Both the position numbers and the translations under genes were made by a program. A DNA stretch of 64,000 nt from Undibacterium sp. CCC3.4. GTDB lineage: Bacteria; Pseudomonadota; Gammaproteobacteria; Burkholderiales; Burkholderiaceae_D. Location of the stretch: contig NZ_CP133779.1 in assembly GCF_034347425.1 (NCBI RefSeq), positions 1 through 64,000 on the forward strand, given 5' to 3'. The notes beneath the pieces are model-generated. The model saw nothing but the letters and a program-made list of their open reading frames with translations, was not told the DNA's origin and ran no database searches. Shown piece by piece: positions 9,718 through 18,598 of the stretch; position 1 is the first letter of the stretch; every line of letters starts with the position of its first letter.

Positions 9718-9831
9718 CATCCTTCCCGCATGTCTTTGGCGCCAAGCTAGCGTCGTTTTTAACACCGAAAATTCCATCATTTCTGGCTAAGGAACGCTGC
9801 GGGATTCCTGCCAAAAGCTCGCAGGAAGGAC
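9718..9831. repeat. Degenerate palindromic intergenic repeat (MITE-like), copy 1
   Basis: Most of the 329-base gap between the spermidine-synthase-like gene and the gene at 9971 is this element. Its ends are related inverted repeats: CATCCTTCCCGCATG at the left, and on the opposite strand GTCCTTCCTGCGAGCTTTTG at the right. Read on the minus strand, it aligns along its whole length with the inner part of the element at 35227-35353, sharing TTTTGGCAGGAAYCC and AAAAACGACGCT. No credible gene is encoded here. Confidence 0.75.
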
Positions 9832-9970
9832 CTTACGAGCATTTAGGGTAATCATCTGTCTATCGCCCAAAGCAGCACAGGTCGATTGTCAAAAGCGCTG
9901 ATTTCTGGCAAGCTGGCAATATATGTTTTGCCGCAACACATAGTCGGCAACCACCATTGAGGAGCTTGCC

Positions 9971-10342
9971 ATGTATGATGAAAATGACTTTTTTGCCGTT
10001 GCCAAATTTTTGAAACTCGGTGTCAAAATCACCGTTAAAAATCCTATGGGGCAGAATCCAGCCTTTGAAACCAGCTTCCCTACCCCCAAGGGCGAGACCG
10101 TGCATTTGAATGAAAGCAGCTTGTACGATATCGAACGCAAGTTACGCGTCTTACTCAAGAGCGATGTCACGGTCAAAACCAAGCTGGCACCGTTCGTCTA
10201 TCTCGGTACCAACTTCCGCGGTCTGCTGTTTTGTACCAAGGGATCGAACGAATATATTGTGCAAGAAACCCACGACCTCTTCGGTACCGCCTCGAAGCGC
10301 ATCGTGCGTCAAGCCGATGAGTTCAATCAATTGCTGAGCTGA
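9971..10342 (+). CDS. Uncharacterised 123-residue protein
   Basis: Starts MYDENDFFAVAKFLKLGVKI and has an AGGAG site about 8 bases upstream of 9971. The sequence is mixed alpha/beta with no signal peptide or membrane segment, and no domain is recognised. Codon use resembles its neighbours. It is followed by pyrF in the opposite direction. It is believed to be a real gene because of the ribosome site, good coding character and lack of a competing frame. Confidence 0.65.
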   Translation: MYDENDFFAVAKFLKLGVKITVKNPMGQNPAFETSFPTPKGETVHLNESSLYDIERKLRVLLKSDVTVKTKLAPFVYLGTNFRGLLFCTKGSNEYIVQETHDLFGTASKRIVRQADEFNQLLS

Positions 10343-10391
10343 GCCGATAATTGGCAGCGGTCAATTCCACTACGATGAAATCGGCGTCTCC

Positions 10392-11210
10392 TTAACGGTG
10401 TAAATTGATGCTGTCGCGTGTTTCCAGTGCAACACGCCGCGCCGCCGCCGCATAGCTTTCACCGGCCGTGGCTTGCGCATACAGAATCGCGCGCGAGGAA
10501 TTGATCATCATGCCATTGCCATCGGCCGTTTTGCCAGCTGCCACCGTTGCCGCAATATCGCCGCCTTGGGCACCGATACCGGGAACCAGCAAAGGCATGT
10601 CACCGATAATTTCACGCACGCGTGCCAATTCTTGCGGGAAGGTAGCACCGACTACCAGCGCACATTGGCCATTGGTATTCCATTTTTCCGCCACCAAGGC
10701 GGCGACATGCTGATACAAGGGCTTGCCATCGACTTGCAGAAATTGCAGATCGGAGCCGCCGGCATTGGAAGTCCGACACAGCACGATCGCGCCCTTATCT
10801 TTCCATTCCAGATACGGTGCCACCGAATCAAAACCCATGTACGGACTGACGGTAACGGCATCGGCTTGATAACGTTCAAACGCTTCACGCGCATACTGCT
10901 CGGCCGTGGCACCGATATCGCCGCGCTTGGCGTCGAGCACGACCGGAATTTGCGGATAGCGTGTTTTGATATACAGGCAAATGTCTTCGAGTTGGTCTTC
11001 GGCGCGCAAGGCAGAAAAATACGCGATTTGCGGCTTGAAGGAGCAAGCCAGATCGGCCGTGGCATCGATGATCGCTTTGCAAAAAAGCGTGATTGCATCA
11101 GGCTGGCCGGCCAATTCAGCCGGAAAACGGTTGACGTCTGGATCGAGCCCCACACACAGTAATGATTGATTGCCGGTCCATGCGCGGTGCAGTTTATTAA
11201 TGAAAGTCAC
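10392..11210 (-). CDS. pyrF: Orotidine 5'-phosphate decarboxylase
   Basis: A 272-residue enzyme for the last step of UMP synthesis. The catalytic tetrad region reads [18 protein letters not shown], with the Asp-Lys-Asp pattern of the family. The N-terminus [17 protein letters not shown] carries the substrate-binding aspartate, and [10 protein letters not shown] near residue 215 is the phosphate-binding loop. The length and motif spacing fit the longer 'type 2' bacterial PyrF. It is monocistronic and divergent from ohrR. Confidence 0.96.
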   Translation of the reverse strand: MTFINKLHRAWTGNQSLLCVGLDPDVNRFPAELAGQPDAITLFCKAIIDATADLACSFKPQIAYFSALRAEDQLEDICLYIKTRYPQIPVVLDAKRGDIGATAEQYAREAFERYQADAVTVSPYMGFDSVAPYLEWKDKGAIVLCRTSNAGGSDLQFLQVDGKPLYQHVAALVAEKWNTNGQCALVVGATFPQELARVREIIGDMPLLVPGIGAQGGDIAATVAAGKTADGNGMMINSSRAILYAQATAGESYAAAARRVALETRDSINLHR

Positions 11211-11358
11211 GGTTACCTCTGAATTTGCAGTATTTTTTTGGAATCAGCCATTATACCGTGGAGCAGCTGCAATAAATGCCGCCACCGACAACGACAAACT
11301 TGATTATCATGTAGTCTGAACCCATGCTTTGCTTCCCTTACCCGATTCCAGCCACACG

Positions 11359-11817
11359 ATGACCGACTCCCTGCCTAAAGACCTCCCCATGTTGGCGCTG
11401 GATAATCAGCTATGTTTCGCCCTGTATTCGGCGTCCCTGGCCTTGACCAAAACTTACAAACCGCTGCTCGACAGCCTCGGTCTGACCTATCCGCAATATC
11501 TGGTGATGCTGGTATTGTGGGAACACGACGATATTCCGGTCAAACAAATCGGCCAAGCCTTGTTTCTCGATTCCGGCACCCTGACTCCGCTGCTCAAACG
11601 CTTAGCCAGCTCGGGCCTGCTGAGCAGAAGCCGCGATGCTGACGATGAGCGTCAAGTCAGAATCACCTTAACCGCTGCCGGTCGCCAGCTACGCCAAGCG
11701 GCGGCAGCGATTCCGGCACAAATTCTGTGTGCCAGCGGCCAAACCCCCGATACGCTCTGCACGCTACGTACACAATTGGGCGATTTGCGCGAGGAATTGC
11801 AAAAAAAGTTAAACTAA
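11359..11817 (+). CDS. ohrR: MarR-family organic peroxide sensor OhrR
   Basis: A 152-residue MarR-type winged-helix repressor. The start at 11359 places the reactive cysteine at C19 in DNQLCFALYSAS, the conserved N-terminal peroxide-sensing position of OhrR. The wing/recognition region LDSGTLTPLLKRLASSGLL and the DDERQVRITLT wing are typical. It lies directly upstream of ohr, with a perfect operator between them, so peroxide-induced derepression of ohr is expected. Confidence 0.93.
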   Translation: MTDSLPKDLPMLALDNQLCFALYSASLALTKTYKPLLDSLGLTYPQYLVMLVLWEHDDIPVKQIGQALFLDSGTLTPLLKRLASSGLLSRSRDADDERQVRITLTAAGRQLRQAAAAIPAQILCASGQTPDTLCTLRTQLGDLREELQKKLN

Positions 11818-11870
11818 GTTGTTTCATCCCTATCGGCTCGATAGAGATATTCAATGGGTATTTAGATTGC

Positions 11871-11887
11871 ACACAATTTAATTGTGT
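11871..11887. promoter_or_regulatory. OhrR operator
   Basis: A perfect 17-base inverted repeat, ACACAATT-T-AATTGTGT, lies in the ohrR-ohr gap, 60 bases before the ohr start. It matches the known OhrR box pattern (TACAATT...AATTGTA) and overlaps an AT-rich stretch suitable for a promoter. Binding by OhrR to control ohr is inferred from family knowledge and position. Confidence 0.85.
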
Positions 11888-11947
11888 ACTATTATTACTG
11901 CATCGTACTACCCCCTGTTGTTTCATTAACCTGTTTGGAGAATTCAC

Positions 11948-12367
11948 ATGCAAGTCATTTATACTGCTCATGCTACCGCCACCGGTGGCCGCGATGGCCG
12001 CGCCGTTTCCAGCGATAATCACCTCGACGTGCAACTGAGCACGCCGAAAGAATTGGGCGGCGCTGGCGGTGCTGGTACCAATCCGGAACAAATGTTTGCG
12101 GCCGGTTATTCGGCCTGCTTTATCGGCGCGATGAAATTCGTTGCTGCCAGCGGTAAAATCGCCCTGCCACCTGATGTATCGGTGAACGGCTCGGTCGGTA
12201 TTGGCCCAAATAGCAGCGGCGGCTTCGCCATCAGCGTCGCTTTGGAAGTCAATTTGCCTGGTATGGAACGCAGCGCAGCGCAAGCCTTGGTCGATCAAGC
12301 GCATCAAGTCTGCCCATATTCAAATGCAACACGCGGTAATGTTGATGTCAGTATAACGTTGATTTAA
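11948..12367 (+). CDS. ohr: Organic hydroperoxide resistance protein Ohr
   Basis: A 139-residue thiol peroxidase of the OsmC/Ohr fold that reduces organic hydroperoxides. Both catalytic cysteines are present: C57 in [10 protein letters not shown] and about C122 in [13 protein letters not shown], the latter being the Ohr subfamily signature. A GGAG site lies upstream. It is controlled by the adjacent OhrR through the palindrome at 11871-11887. Confidence 0.96.
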   Translation: MQVIYTAHATATGGRDGRAVSSDNHLDVQLSTPKELGGAGGAGTNPEQMFAAGYSACFIGAMKFVAASGKIALPPDVSVNGSVGIGPNSSGGFAISVALEVNLPGMERSAAQALVDQAHQVCPYSNATRGNVDVSITLI

Positions 12368-12380
12368 TTCAATTAAATAA

Positions 12381-12404
12381 GGTGAGCGCGATGCCGCGTT
12401 CACC
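12381..12404 (+). terminator. Hairpin after ohr
   Basis: GGTGAGCGCG pairs with CGCGTTCACC across a four-base loop, with one G-T wobble, 13 bases after the ohr stop. There is no T-run after it, so intrinsic termination would be weak. It may equally be a stabilising 3' structure. Confidence 0.5.
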
Positions 12405-12474
12405 TCAACGGCTGTTTGAACCAGTCCAAATTGATGTGTATGATAGCCGGAGCACTGTTACCGGAGCCCATGCC

Positions 12475-13428
12475 ATGATCCCCTATTTGAATCAAGAACA
12501 AGTCACCGCAGCGCTGCCTTGGGCGGCCCTGATCGATGCCTTGCGTGCCGCATTTTGTGAAGTCATTTCTACCCCGGCGCGCCATGTCCACCACATTTCA
12601 CCGAGCACCGATACCACCTTGCTGTTGATGCCAGCTTGGCAGAGCGATGGCCACACCGGCGTGAAACTGGTCACGGTCGCACCGCGCAATACCCACTTAC
12701 CGGCCGTGCAAGCGCTGTTCATTCTGCTCGATTCGCACACTGGCGCACCGTTGGCGCTGATGGATGGCGAAGCATTGACAAAAAAACGTACCGCCGCCGC
12801 CTCGGCCTTAGCGGCCGATTATCTGGCGCGCCGCGATAGTCGCAGCTTGCTGATGGTCGGCAATGGTCATTTAGCACCGCATCTGGCGCTGGCCCACTGC
12901 GCCGTACGGCCTATCGAGCACATCCGTATCTGGGGCCGTGCAGCTGAAAAATCGGCCGCCTGTCGCGCTGCCATTCTGGCCGATCCAACTTGCCCACCCG
13001 GTCTGCGCATCAGCCTCTGCGAGGATTTGGCAAGCGGCTGCGCCGATGCCGACATCATCTCCTGTGCCACCACCAGCAGTGTGCCCTTGGTCAATGGTAC
13101 CTGGGTACGCGACGGCACACACATCGACTTGGTCGGCGGCTTTCGTCCCGACATGCGCGAAGCCGATGATGCCCTGATGGCGCGCGCCGAAGTCACGGTC
13201 GATACCTATACCGGTGCCCTGGCCGAAGCCGGCGACCTGCTGCAGTGCCTGGACAATGGCAGCCTGCAACGCGCTGCCATCGTCGCCGAGTTGGCGGAAC
13301 TCTGTCGCGGCCGGCATGGCGGACGGCGCTCAGCGAACACTGTGACGGTATTCAAATCGGTCGGCACGGCACTCGAAGATTTGGCTGCAGCCAATTTGGT
13401 TTGGCAGTTACACAGCGCTCAGCAATAA
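12475..13428 (+). CDS. Ornithine cyclodeaminase/mu-crystallin family protein
   Basis: A 317-residue NAD(P)-dependent protein. The start at 12475 follows a GGAG and gives MIPYLNQEQVTAALPWAAL, the usual family beginning. Substrate-binding KKRTAAASALAADYL and a Rossmann loop near residue 130 (LLMVGNGHLAPHLALAH, with N replacing the usual A/T in GxGxQ) are visible, as is the later VTVDTYTGALAEAGDL. The family includes ornithine cyclodeaminase, alanine dehydrogenase and delta-1-pyrroline-2-carboxylate reductase. The last is a common role for stand-alone copies, but it cannot be settled here. Confidence 0.85.
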   Translation: MIPYLNQEQVTAALPWAALIDALRAAFCEVISTPARHVHHISPSTDTTLLLMPAWQSDGHTGVKLVTVAPRNTHLPAVQALFILLDSHTGAPLALMDGEALTKKRTAAASALAADYLARRDSRSLLMVGNGHLAPHLALAHCAVRPIEHIRIWGRAAEKSAACRAAILADPTCPPGLRISLCEDLASGCADADIISCATTSSVPLVNGTWVRDGTHIDLVGGFRPDMREADDALMARAEVTVDTYTGALAEAGDLLQCLDNGSLQRAAIVAELAELCRGRHGGRRSANTVTVFKSVGTALEDLAAANLVWQLHSAQQ

Positions 13429-13430
13429 AA

Positions 13431-13455
13431 AAACCGGACAAGTCCGGTTTTTTTA
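13431..13455 (+). terminator. Rho-independent terminator
   Basis: AAACCGGAC and GTCCGGTTT form a perfect 9-base stem with a two-base loop, followed by a T-run, immediately after the cyclodeaminase-like gene. The T-run merges into the left end of the palindromic element at 13453. Confidence 0.9.
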
Positions 13456-13617
13456 AGGAAGCGCAGATTTAATCGCTGTGGAATTGTCCGTTGCCAATGA
13501 GGATGCAATGCAAGGCGCCTTTTGCTGTCAATAGCGAGCTATTGACAGCAAAAGGCGACGCAAGTGCGCCTCAGTGGCGACGGACAAACCGCTTGGATTA
13601 AATCTGCGCTTCCTTAA
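13453..13617. repeat. 165-base near-perfect palindromic element
   Basis: The outer arms (13453-13474 and 13596-13617) are a perfect 22-base inverted repeat beginning TTAAGGAAGCGCAGATTT. The inner arms (13516-13535 and 13538-13557) are a perfect 20-base inverted repeat with a two-base loop. The sequence between outer and inner arms also pairs imperfectly, so the whole element can fold into one long hairpin. It codes for nothing convincing. It looks like a MITE or a large inverted-repeat relic inserted beside the terminator, between two convergent genes. Confidence 0.85.
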
Positions 13618-13635
13618 ATACGCTGACACCAAGAG

Positions 13636-15153
13636 TTATTCCGCACTGACTTTCGGCCGTCCGCCCAGCAAAGCAGCACGCGGCTTGGTGGGGGCCGCAC
13701 CATTCATCGCCAGTTCGACTGCCGTCGACAGCGACGGCAGAGTACTGGCACTCGGTTCATAGGGTTTCAAAAACCACGGATCAACTTTTTCACGCGCTGG
13801 CAAAAAGCCGCGGCCACTGCTGCGCTCCGGACGGTCAGTACGCTCAGAGCGTTCCGGCCGTTCGCTGCGCTCAGGACGGGCACTGCGCTCGCCACGTTCA
13901 GCCGGCTCGCTGCGCTCGCTACGAACCGGACGGCTGCGTTCGCTGCTGATGCTCGAGGTAGCAACAAACCCGGCCAAGTTCAGACAAACGATTTTCTGCT
14001 TAATCAATTTTTCGATATCGGCCAGCAAACGTTCATCTTTATCGGTAAGCAAAGAAATCGCATCACCCTTGGCACCGGCACGACCAGTACGACCGATACG
14101 ATGAACATAATCTTCGGCGTTGTAGGGCAGATCGTAATTGATCACACACGGCATTTCCGAAATATCCAGACCGCGCGCAGCCACATCGGTAGCCACCAGC
14201 ACTTCAACGCCACCGCGCTTGAAATCTTCCAGCGCCTGCATGCGTTCCGATTGCGATCTGTCACCATGAATCGCCGTGGCTTTGACACCTTGCTTAACCA
14301 AGTGCAACGCCAAACGCGAGGCGCCGATCTTGGTATTGGAAAACACGATGACTTGCTTAAGACCGCGCTCGCGGATGATGAAGGAAACCGCATCGCGCTT
14401 CTCTTCTTCCGACACCTTGTACAAAATCTGCGTGACATTGTCGGCCGTGGCATTGCTGCGCGCGACTTCGATGGTTTGCGGATCATTGAGGAAGCTGGCC
14501 GCCAGCCGTTTGATTTCGGGTGAAAAAGTCGCCGAAAACATCAGGTTCTGTCTTTGCTTAGGCAAGAGATTGATGATGCGTTGCAAATCAGGCAAGAAAC
14601 CCATGTCGAGCATGCGATCAGCCTCATCCATCACTAAAATCTGTGTCTGCGACAAGTTAATGGTTTTTTGCTGCACATGATCGAGCAAGCGGCCCGGCGT
14701 AGCGATGACGATTTCCACCCCGCCGCGCAGTGCCACCGTTTGCGCGGTCATATCGACGCCACCGAACACCACGGTCGAACGCAGCGGCGTGAAGCGCGCA
14801 TACGATTTGACATTAGCGGCAACTTGATCGGCCAGCTCACGGGTCGGCGTCAGTATCAAGGCGCGCACCGGATGGCGCGCCGGTGAGGCACTGGTGCTGG
14901 CATGGGCGAGCAAACGCTGAATGATAGGCAGAGCGAAACCGGCCGTTTTACCGGTACCGGTCTGGGCTGCACCCATCACATCACGACCTTGCAAAACCAC
15001 CGGAATCGCTTCGGCTTGGATAGGCGTAGGATGCACATAGCCCTGCTCGGACAAAGCGCGCAATATATCGGGCGAGAGGCCGAAATCTTCAAACTTCACA
15101 GGATGTTCGGTTTGCTCGTCAGGGGAAATAGAGGGGGACTTGATATCAGTCAT
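13636..15153 (-). CDS. rhlE: DEAD-box ATP-dependent RNA helicase RhlE-type
   Basis: A 505-residue helicase. Motifs in order: F and Q motif (FEDFGLSP, PTPIQAEAIP), motif I AQTGTGKT, Ia PTRELADQ, Ib TPGR, motif II DEAD, motif III SAT, and motif VI HRIGRTGRAG. The tail after about residue 400 is a charged Arg/Ser/Glu/Pro low-complexity region built on RSER/PERSER repeats, typical of RhlE RNA-binding extensions. The ATG at 15153 is used. A TTG at 15159 has a better-spaced AAGG and may be the real start. Role: RNA remodelling, ribosome assembly or cold adaptation. Confidence 0.94.
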   Translation of the reverse strand: MTDIKSPSISPDEQTEHPVKFEDFGLSPDILRALSEQGYVHPTPIQAEAIPVVLQGRDVMGAAQTGTGKTAGFALPIIQRLLAHASTSASPARHPVRALILTPTRELADQVAANVKSYARFTPLRSTVVFGGVDMTAQTVALRGGVEIVIATPGRLLDHVQQKTINLSQTQILVMDEADRMLDMGFLPDLQRIINLLPKQRQNLMFSATFSPEIKRLAASFLNDPQTIEVARSNATADNVTQILYKVSEEEKRDAVSFIIRERGLKQVIVFSNTKIGASRLALHLVKQGVKATAIHGDRSQSERMQALEDFKRGGVEVLVATDVAARGLDISEMPCVINYDLPYNAEDYVHRIGRTGRAGAKGDAISLLTDKDERLLADIEKLIKQKIVCLNLAGFVATSSISSERSRPVRSERSEPAERGERSARPERSERPERSERTDRPERSSGRGFLPAREKVDPWFLKPYEPSASTLPSLSTAVELAMNGAAPTKPRAALLGGRPKVSAE

Positions 15154-15309
15154 GGTCAATGGTGGGCCTTCCGTGAATCAAACACGGTACCGGCACGGTC
15201 AGTCTGCCGAGAACACCAAGTTTCTGAGGAAGTCAATGTTAAGTGGGTATAGATGAGGAAAGACAAGAGTATATTACAAATCAAGGGCTTACGGGAATCT
15301 ATAGCGTAA

Positions 15310-15337
15310 GCGCGCGTCGCACACGGCGACAGCGCGC
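15310..15337. terminator. Strong GC hairpin, possible bidirectional terminator
   Basis: GCGCGC-GTCGC pairs with GCGAC-A-GCGCGC (one bulged A) across a five-base loop, followed on the plus strand by GATTTTC. It lies just after the stop of the truncated amidohydrolase (minus strand) and upstream of rhlE. Termination is plausible, but the T-run is short. Confidence 0.5.
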
Positions 15338-15342
15338 GATTT

Positions 15343-15828
15343 TCAAGCGGAGAACCCGAACAAGGCCGCCGGACTGTCACGCAGCACGATGCGGCGCGCT
15401 GCTTGATTCGGCAAGTATTGTTCCAACATCAGCGTTTGTTGGCCGTAATGTGCGCTGGCCTCGTACAAGGTGTGCGGCCAGTCGCTGCCCCACAATAATC
15501 GTTGCGGACCGAATTGCGCCAGCAATAAGGGCATAGCAGCCAAGGCGATTTGCTCGCCGCGTCCCTCTGCACCGTTGCGATAGGCGGCCGACAATTTCAC
15601 CCATACGTTTTGGCTGGCCCCCAGCGCGAGCAAATAGCGAAAGCCGGGATCGGTAATCCCCAGCAGCGGATCGGGTCGGCCGAAATGGTCTACCACAACA
15701 TTGAGGCCGGCGGCCAGCAAAGGTTCCAATACTGGCTGCAAGGCCTGAGCCAGTTGATGGACTTCGACTTGCATGCCTCGCACCTTAAGCATTGCCAGCA
15801 GCCGCACCCATGCCGCAGCGCTGAACAT
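15343..15828 (-). pseudogene. Amidohydrolase (2-pyrone-4,6-dicarboxylate hydrolase-like), 5' end lost
   Basis: The open frame encodes 161 residues that match only the C-terminal half of the TIM-barrel amidohydrolase family. VVVDHFGRPDP and RLLWGSDWPHTL correspond to VVVDHMGRPD and RVLWGTDWPHPN of the intact ligI product at 25150-26067. About 130 N-terminal residues, including the first metal-binding HxH, are absent, so the product cannot be an active enzyme. At its 5' side, homology stops near 15790-15800 and is replaced on the other strand by a GntR-regulator remnant. It was probably a lactonase for a neighbouring catabolic pathway. Confidence 0.8.
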
Positions 15829-15952
15829 GCCCGTGGCCGCACCGGCAGTGGTGATTGACAGGCTGGCGTTCGGCTATGATCGCCAGCCGCTGGAATGACG
15901 CCGCTCGCGTGGCGCGGCGGCGGATTTTCGTTACCAGATTGAGATACGCTGA
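15782..15952 (+). pseudogene. GntR-family regulator, C-terminal UTRA remnant with in-frame stop
   Basis: In plus frame this segment reads as the end of a UTRA ligand-binding domain: about 38 residues ending VVIDRLAFGYDRQPLE, then a TGA at 15896-15898 where the family has Trp, then RRSRGAAADFRYQIEIR and a stop. One base change (TGG to TGA) restores the usual PLEWRRS motif. The DNA-binding domain and most of the sensor domain are missing. Its broken end abuts or overlaps the broken end of the amidohydrolase remnant on the other strand, so one deletion probably removed both 5' ends and the shared promoter. Confidence 0.7.
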
Positions 15953-15997
15953 GCGGAACTGCGAGCAGCGCGCGCTGGTGTAACAGCGAAAAAAGAA

Positions 15998-17305
15998 TTA
16001 CCCGAGCTGATCCATCGCCGTCCGATACGTCTCGCGACAAGTCGCAACCGAAGCGGCAGAAATCAGCGCCGTCACGGTCACAAATACTGCCACTGGCATC
16101 CAACCGTTCGGGCCTGGTTGCAAGATCGAGGCGCTGATGGTCGGTGCAAAGCCGCCAAGGGCAAAGCCGATCTGGGTGCCGATCGCCATACCCGACAAAC
16201 GTACCCGGGTGCCGAACATTTCACCGTACAAGGATGGCCAAACACCATTGGCGGCGCTGTAGACCACACCTGACAACAACAGACCGAAGGTAAAAATCAA
16301 GCCGATGTTAACCTGACTGATCGCCCACATGTAAGGCCAGATCAAGGCCGCCGAACCGAGTGCACCGAAAATGAACACCGGCTTGCGGCCGATACGATCA
16401 GACAAAATGGCAAAGGCCGGAATCGCCGCCAGCGCGACCACATTCGCCAACACCAACACCGTGAGCATGGTAGCGCGCGGAATATGCATGGTGTTGACGG
16501 CATACGAGAGCGTGAAGACGCTGAAAATGGTACTGACCACCGACACCAGCGCGGCAAAAATCACGCGCACGACATTGGCCTTGTTACTGGTAAACAGCAT
16601 GGTCACCGGCATTTTCTCCGACTTGTCGTGATGTCCTTCAAAGGCTGGCGTTTCTGGCAAAGTCCGACGTACCCACATGCCGACGGCAACCACGATGGCG
16701 CTTAAAAAGAAGGGAATACGCCAGCCCCAAGACAACAACTGATCTTCCGGCAGTGCCGAAATCGGCAAAAACACCAACGTCGCTAAAATCAAACCAGCTT
16801 GCGTGCCGCTCAATGTGAAGCTGGTGAAGAAGGCACGCCGATGCGCCGGTGCGTGTTCCAGCGTCATCGAATTGGCACCGGCTTGTTCGCCGGCGGCCGA
16901 TAAACCCTGCAACATGCGCAAGACCACCAGCATGATAGGTGCAGCAATGCCGATCTGTGAATACGTTGGCAGCAGGCCGACTAAAAACGTCGACACGCCC
17001 ATCAACAGCAAAGTGAACGTCAGTACCTTTTTGCGACCGTATTTATCACCGATGTGACCGAGCACGACCGCGCCGATAGGCCGAGTGACATAAGCGACGC
17101 CGAACGTGGCAAAGGCAGCAATGGTGGCAGTAGCCGGATCAAAGGCAGGGAAAAATATTTTCCCGAACACCAAGGCGGCAGCCGTGCCGTAAATAAAAAA
17201 GTCATAATATTCGACCGCGCTGCCGATCCAGCTGGCGAGCGCGGCTTTGCGCGACGAGGCGGAGGAAGTGGACGCCGCTTGGCGCTTACTGGTAAATGTA
17301 GACAT
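15998..17305 (-). CDS. MFS transporter, metabolite:H+ symporter (MHS) family
   Basis: A 435-residue inner-membrane transporter with about 12 hydrophobic segments. The MHS family pattern is clear: SAVEYYDFFIYGTAAALVFG in segment 1, the loop GHIGDKYGRKKVL, and EQAGANSMTLEHAPAHRR. The start at 17305 is where homology begins. Members move shikimate, quinate, protocatechuate, citrate or proline. Next to the porin and quinate/shikimate genes, uptake of shikimate/quinate or an aromatic acid is the best guess. Confidence 0.87.
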   Translation of the reverse strand: MSTFTSKRQAASTSSASSRKAALASWIGSAVEYYDFFIYGTAAALVFGKIFFPAFDPATATIAAFATFGVAYVTRPIGAVVLGHIGDKYGRKKVLTFTLLLMGVSTFLVGLLPTYSQIGIAAPIMLVVLRMLQGLSAAGEQAGANSMTLEHAPAHRRAFFTSFTLSGTQAGLILATLVFLPISALPEDQLLSWGWRIPFFLSAIVVAVGMWVRRTLPETPAFEGHHDKSEKMPVTMLFTSNKANVVRVIFAALVSVVSTIFSVFTLSYAVNTMHIPRATMLTVLVLANVVALAAIPAFAILSDRIGRKPVFIFGALGSAALIWPYMWAISQVNIGLIFTFGLLLSGVVYSAANGVWPSLYGEMFGTRVRLSGMAIGTQIGFALGGFAPTISASILQPGPNGWMPVAVFVTVTALISAASVATCRETYRTAMDQLG

Positions 17306-17393
17306 ACGTTTTTCTCTATCAAGGTGAAGTGGCACAGCGCGTCTGGCGGTGTACCAAAAGTTTTTCGGGAAGCCCGGTTAAAGCGGCAGATCC

Positions 17394-18515
17394 TTAAAAC
17401 TTATGCACAAACCCGGTTTGCAAACCGCTCAAACGTTGACCATTGACATCGGCACCAGCCAAGTTGGCAGCCGGTGCAGCCGAACCGCTGAAACGGAAAC
17501 CGGCATTGGCTGCATTACTGAGCACACTGGCAAAGGTATATAAAGTGGTGCGTTTCGAGAGATCATAAAACACCCCGATATTGCCGCCTTTGGCACCGGC
17601 ATTCCCGCCAGTCGTATCTTTGATCACCCCGTACAAAGCGCCGACGCGGACTTGCTGATTGATGCGATAGTCGCCCGACAGCTGATAAATATTGAAGTAG
17701 CGATTCGCGTTCTTATCGGTACCGGCGAACAGATTATTCGGATTAGCGACATTGCTCAGTATCGTCGCGGCCGTCAAACCATTGGCGCTGGCGGTATTAT
17801 TATTGCTGTGCACGTAGGCGAAATACACTTTACCTTGGCCATAATCATAATCGGCATACACATTGTGATATTGAATTTTTTCTTGCACGCTGCCGCTCGG
17901 TGCCGGTTTCGCACTCAAACCGGCATAACCGATGCGATACGGGCCTTGACTGAAATCGAGCGAGAACTGCATCACCGCGCTCTGGCTCACACCACCACCA
18001 GCCTGCTCACCGAGGGCATAATGCAGCGCGCCCTGGAAACCGGCCAGGCGCGGCGTTTTATACGACATATCATTATCGTAGCGCGAAGGAACGCCGAAAG
18101 TATTGACGACCGAGCCGAAGGTCGTCCGCTCGGTGTAATCAATCGCTCCACCGATGAAGAAAATTTCGGTATTCTGGCGGCCCAAACGGAATTCACCGAG
18201 CGGCGTATTGATGCCGACCCAAGCTTGGCGATCAAACAAATGATTGCTATCGGCCGAGGCACCGGTATCGGCATTCAAGCCTTGTTCGAGATTGAATTTA
18301 GCCTGGTAACCGTCACCGAGTTCTTCGACGCCGCGAAAGCCAAGGCGGCTACGCAGTACCGAGCCGTCATTGATACCGAACACGTGCGTGCCGCTGGTGC
18401 TGCTGATATAGCCAAGATATTGATCGAGCGAGCCGTAAATAGTGACGTTGCTTTGAGCCTGAGCCAAGGATGTACCGCCGGCCATCAGTGCCAAGGCAAT
18501 GACTTGTTTGTTCAT
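17394..18515 (-). CDS. Gram-negative general porin (betaproteobacterial trimeric type)
   Basis: A 373-residue outer-membrane protein. It has a signal peptide (MNKQVIALALMAGGTSLAQA), then SNVTIYGSLDQYLGYI, the standard opening of the 16-strand betaproteobacterial porin family, and it ends in a C-terminal Phe after FVHK, the outer-membrane assembly signal. GGAG lies 6 bases before the ATG at 18515. It sits between the transporter and aroQ in the same direction, so it probably serves uptake of the hydroaromatic substrate. Confidence 0.93.
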   Translation of the reverse strand: MNKQVIALALMAGGTSLAQAQSNVTIYGSLDQYLGYISSTSGTHVFGINDGSVLRSRLGFRGVEELGDGYQAKFNLEQGLNADTGASADSNHLFDRQAWVGINTPLGEFRLGRQNTEIFFIGGAIDYTERTTFGSVVNTFGVPSRYDNDMSYKTPRLAGFQGALHYALGEQAGGGVSQSAVMQFSLDFSQGPYRIGYAGLSAKPAPSGSVQEKIQYHNVYADYDYGQGKVYFAYVHSNNNTASANGLTAATILSNVANPNNLFAGTDKNANRYFNIYQLSGDYRINQQVRVGALYGVIKDTTGGNAGAKGGNIGVFYDLSKRTTLYTFASVLSNAANAGFRFSGSAAPAANLAGADVNGQRLSGLQTGFVHKF

Positions 18516-18598
18516 AGTGATCTCCAAATTATTTTAGTGATTTCAAATTTTTTATTTCCCCCCAAGTAAAGCTGGAAGTGAGGGGGCTTCTTGCCAAC

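Noticed and set aside
9651..9851. 66-codon plus-strand frame between the spermidine-synthase-like gene and the gene at 9971
   Set aside because: It lies across the palindromic repeat and its composition is explained by that element; no ribosome site.
10473..11162. Long plus-strand frame opposite pyrF
   Set aside because: Antisense shadow; pyrF on the other strand has all catalytic motifs.
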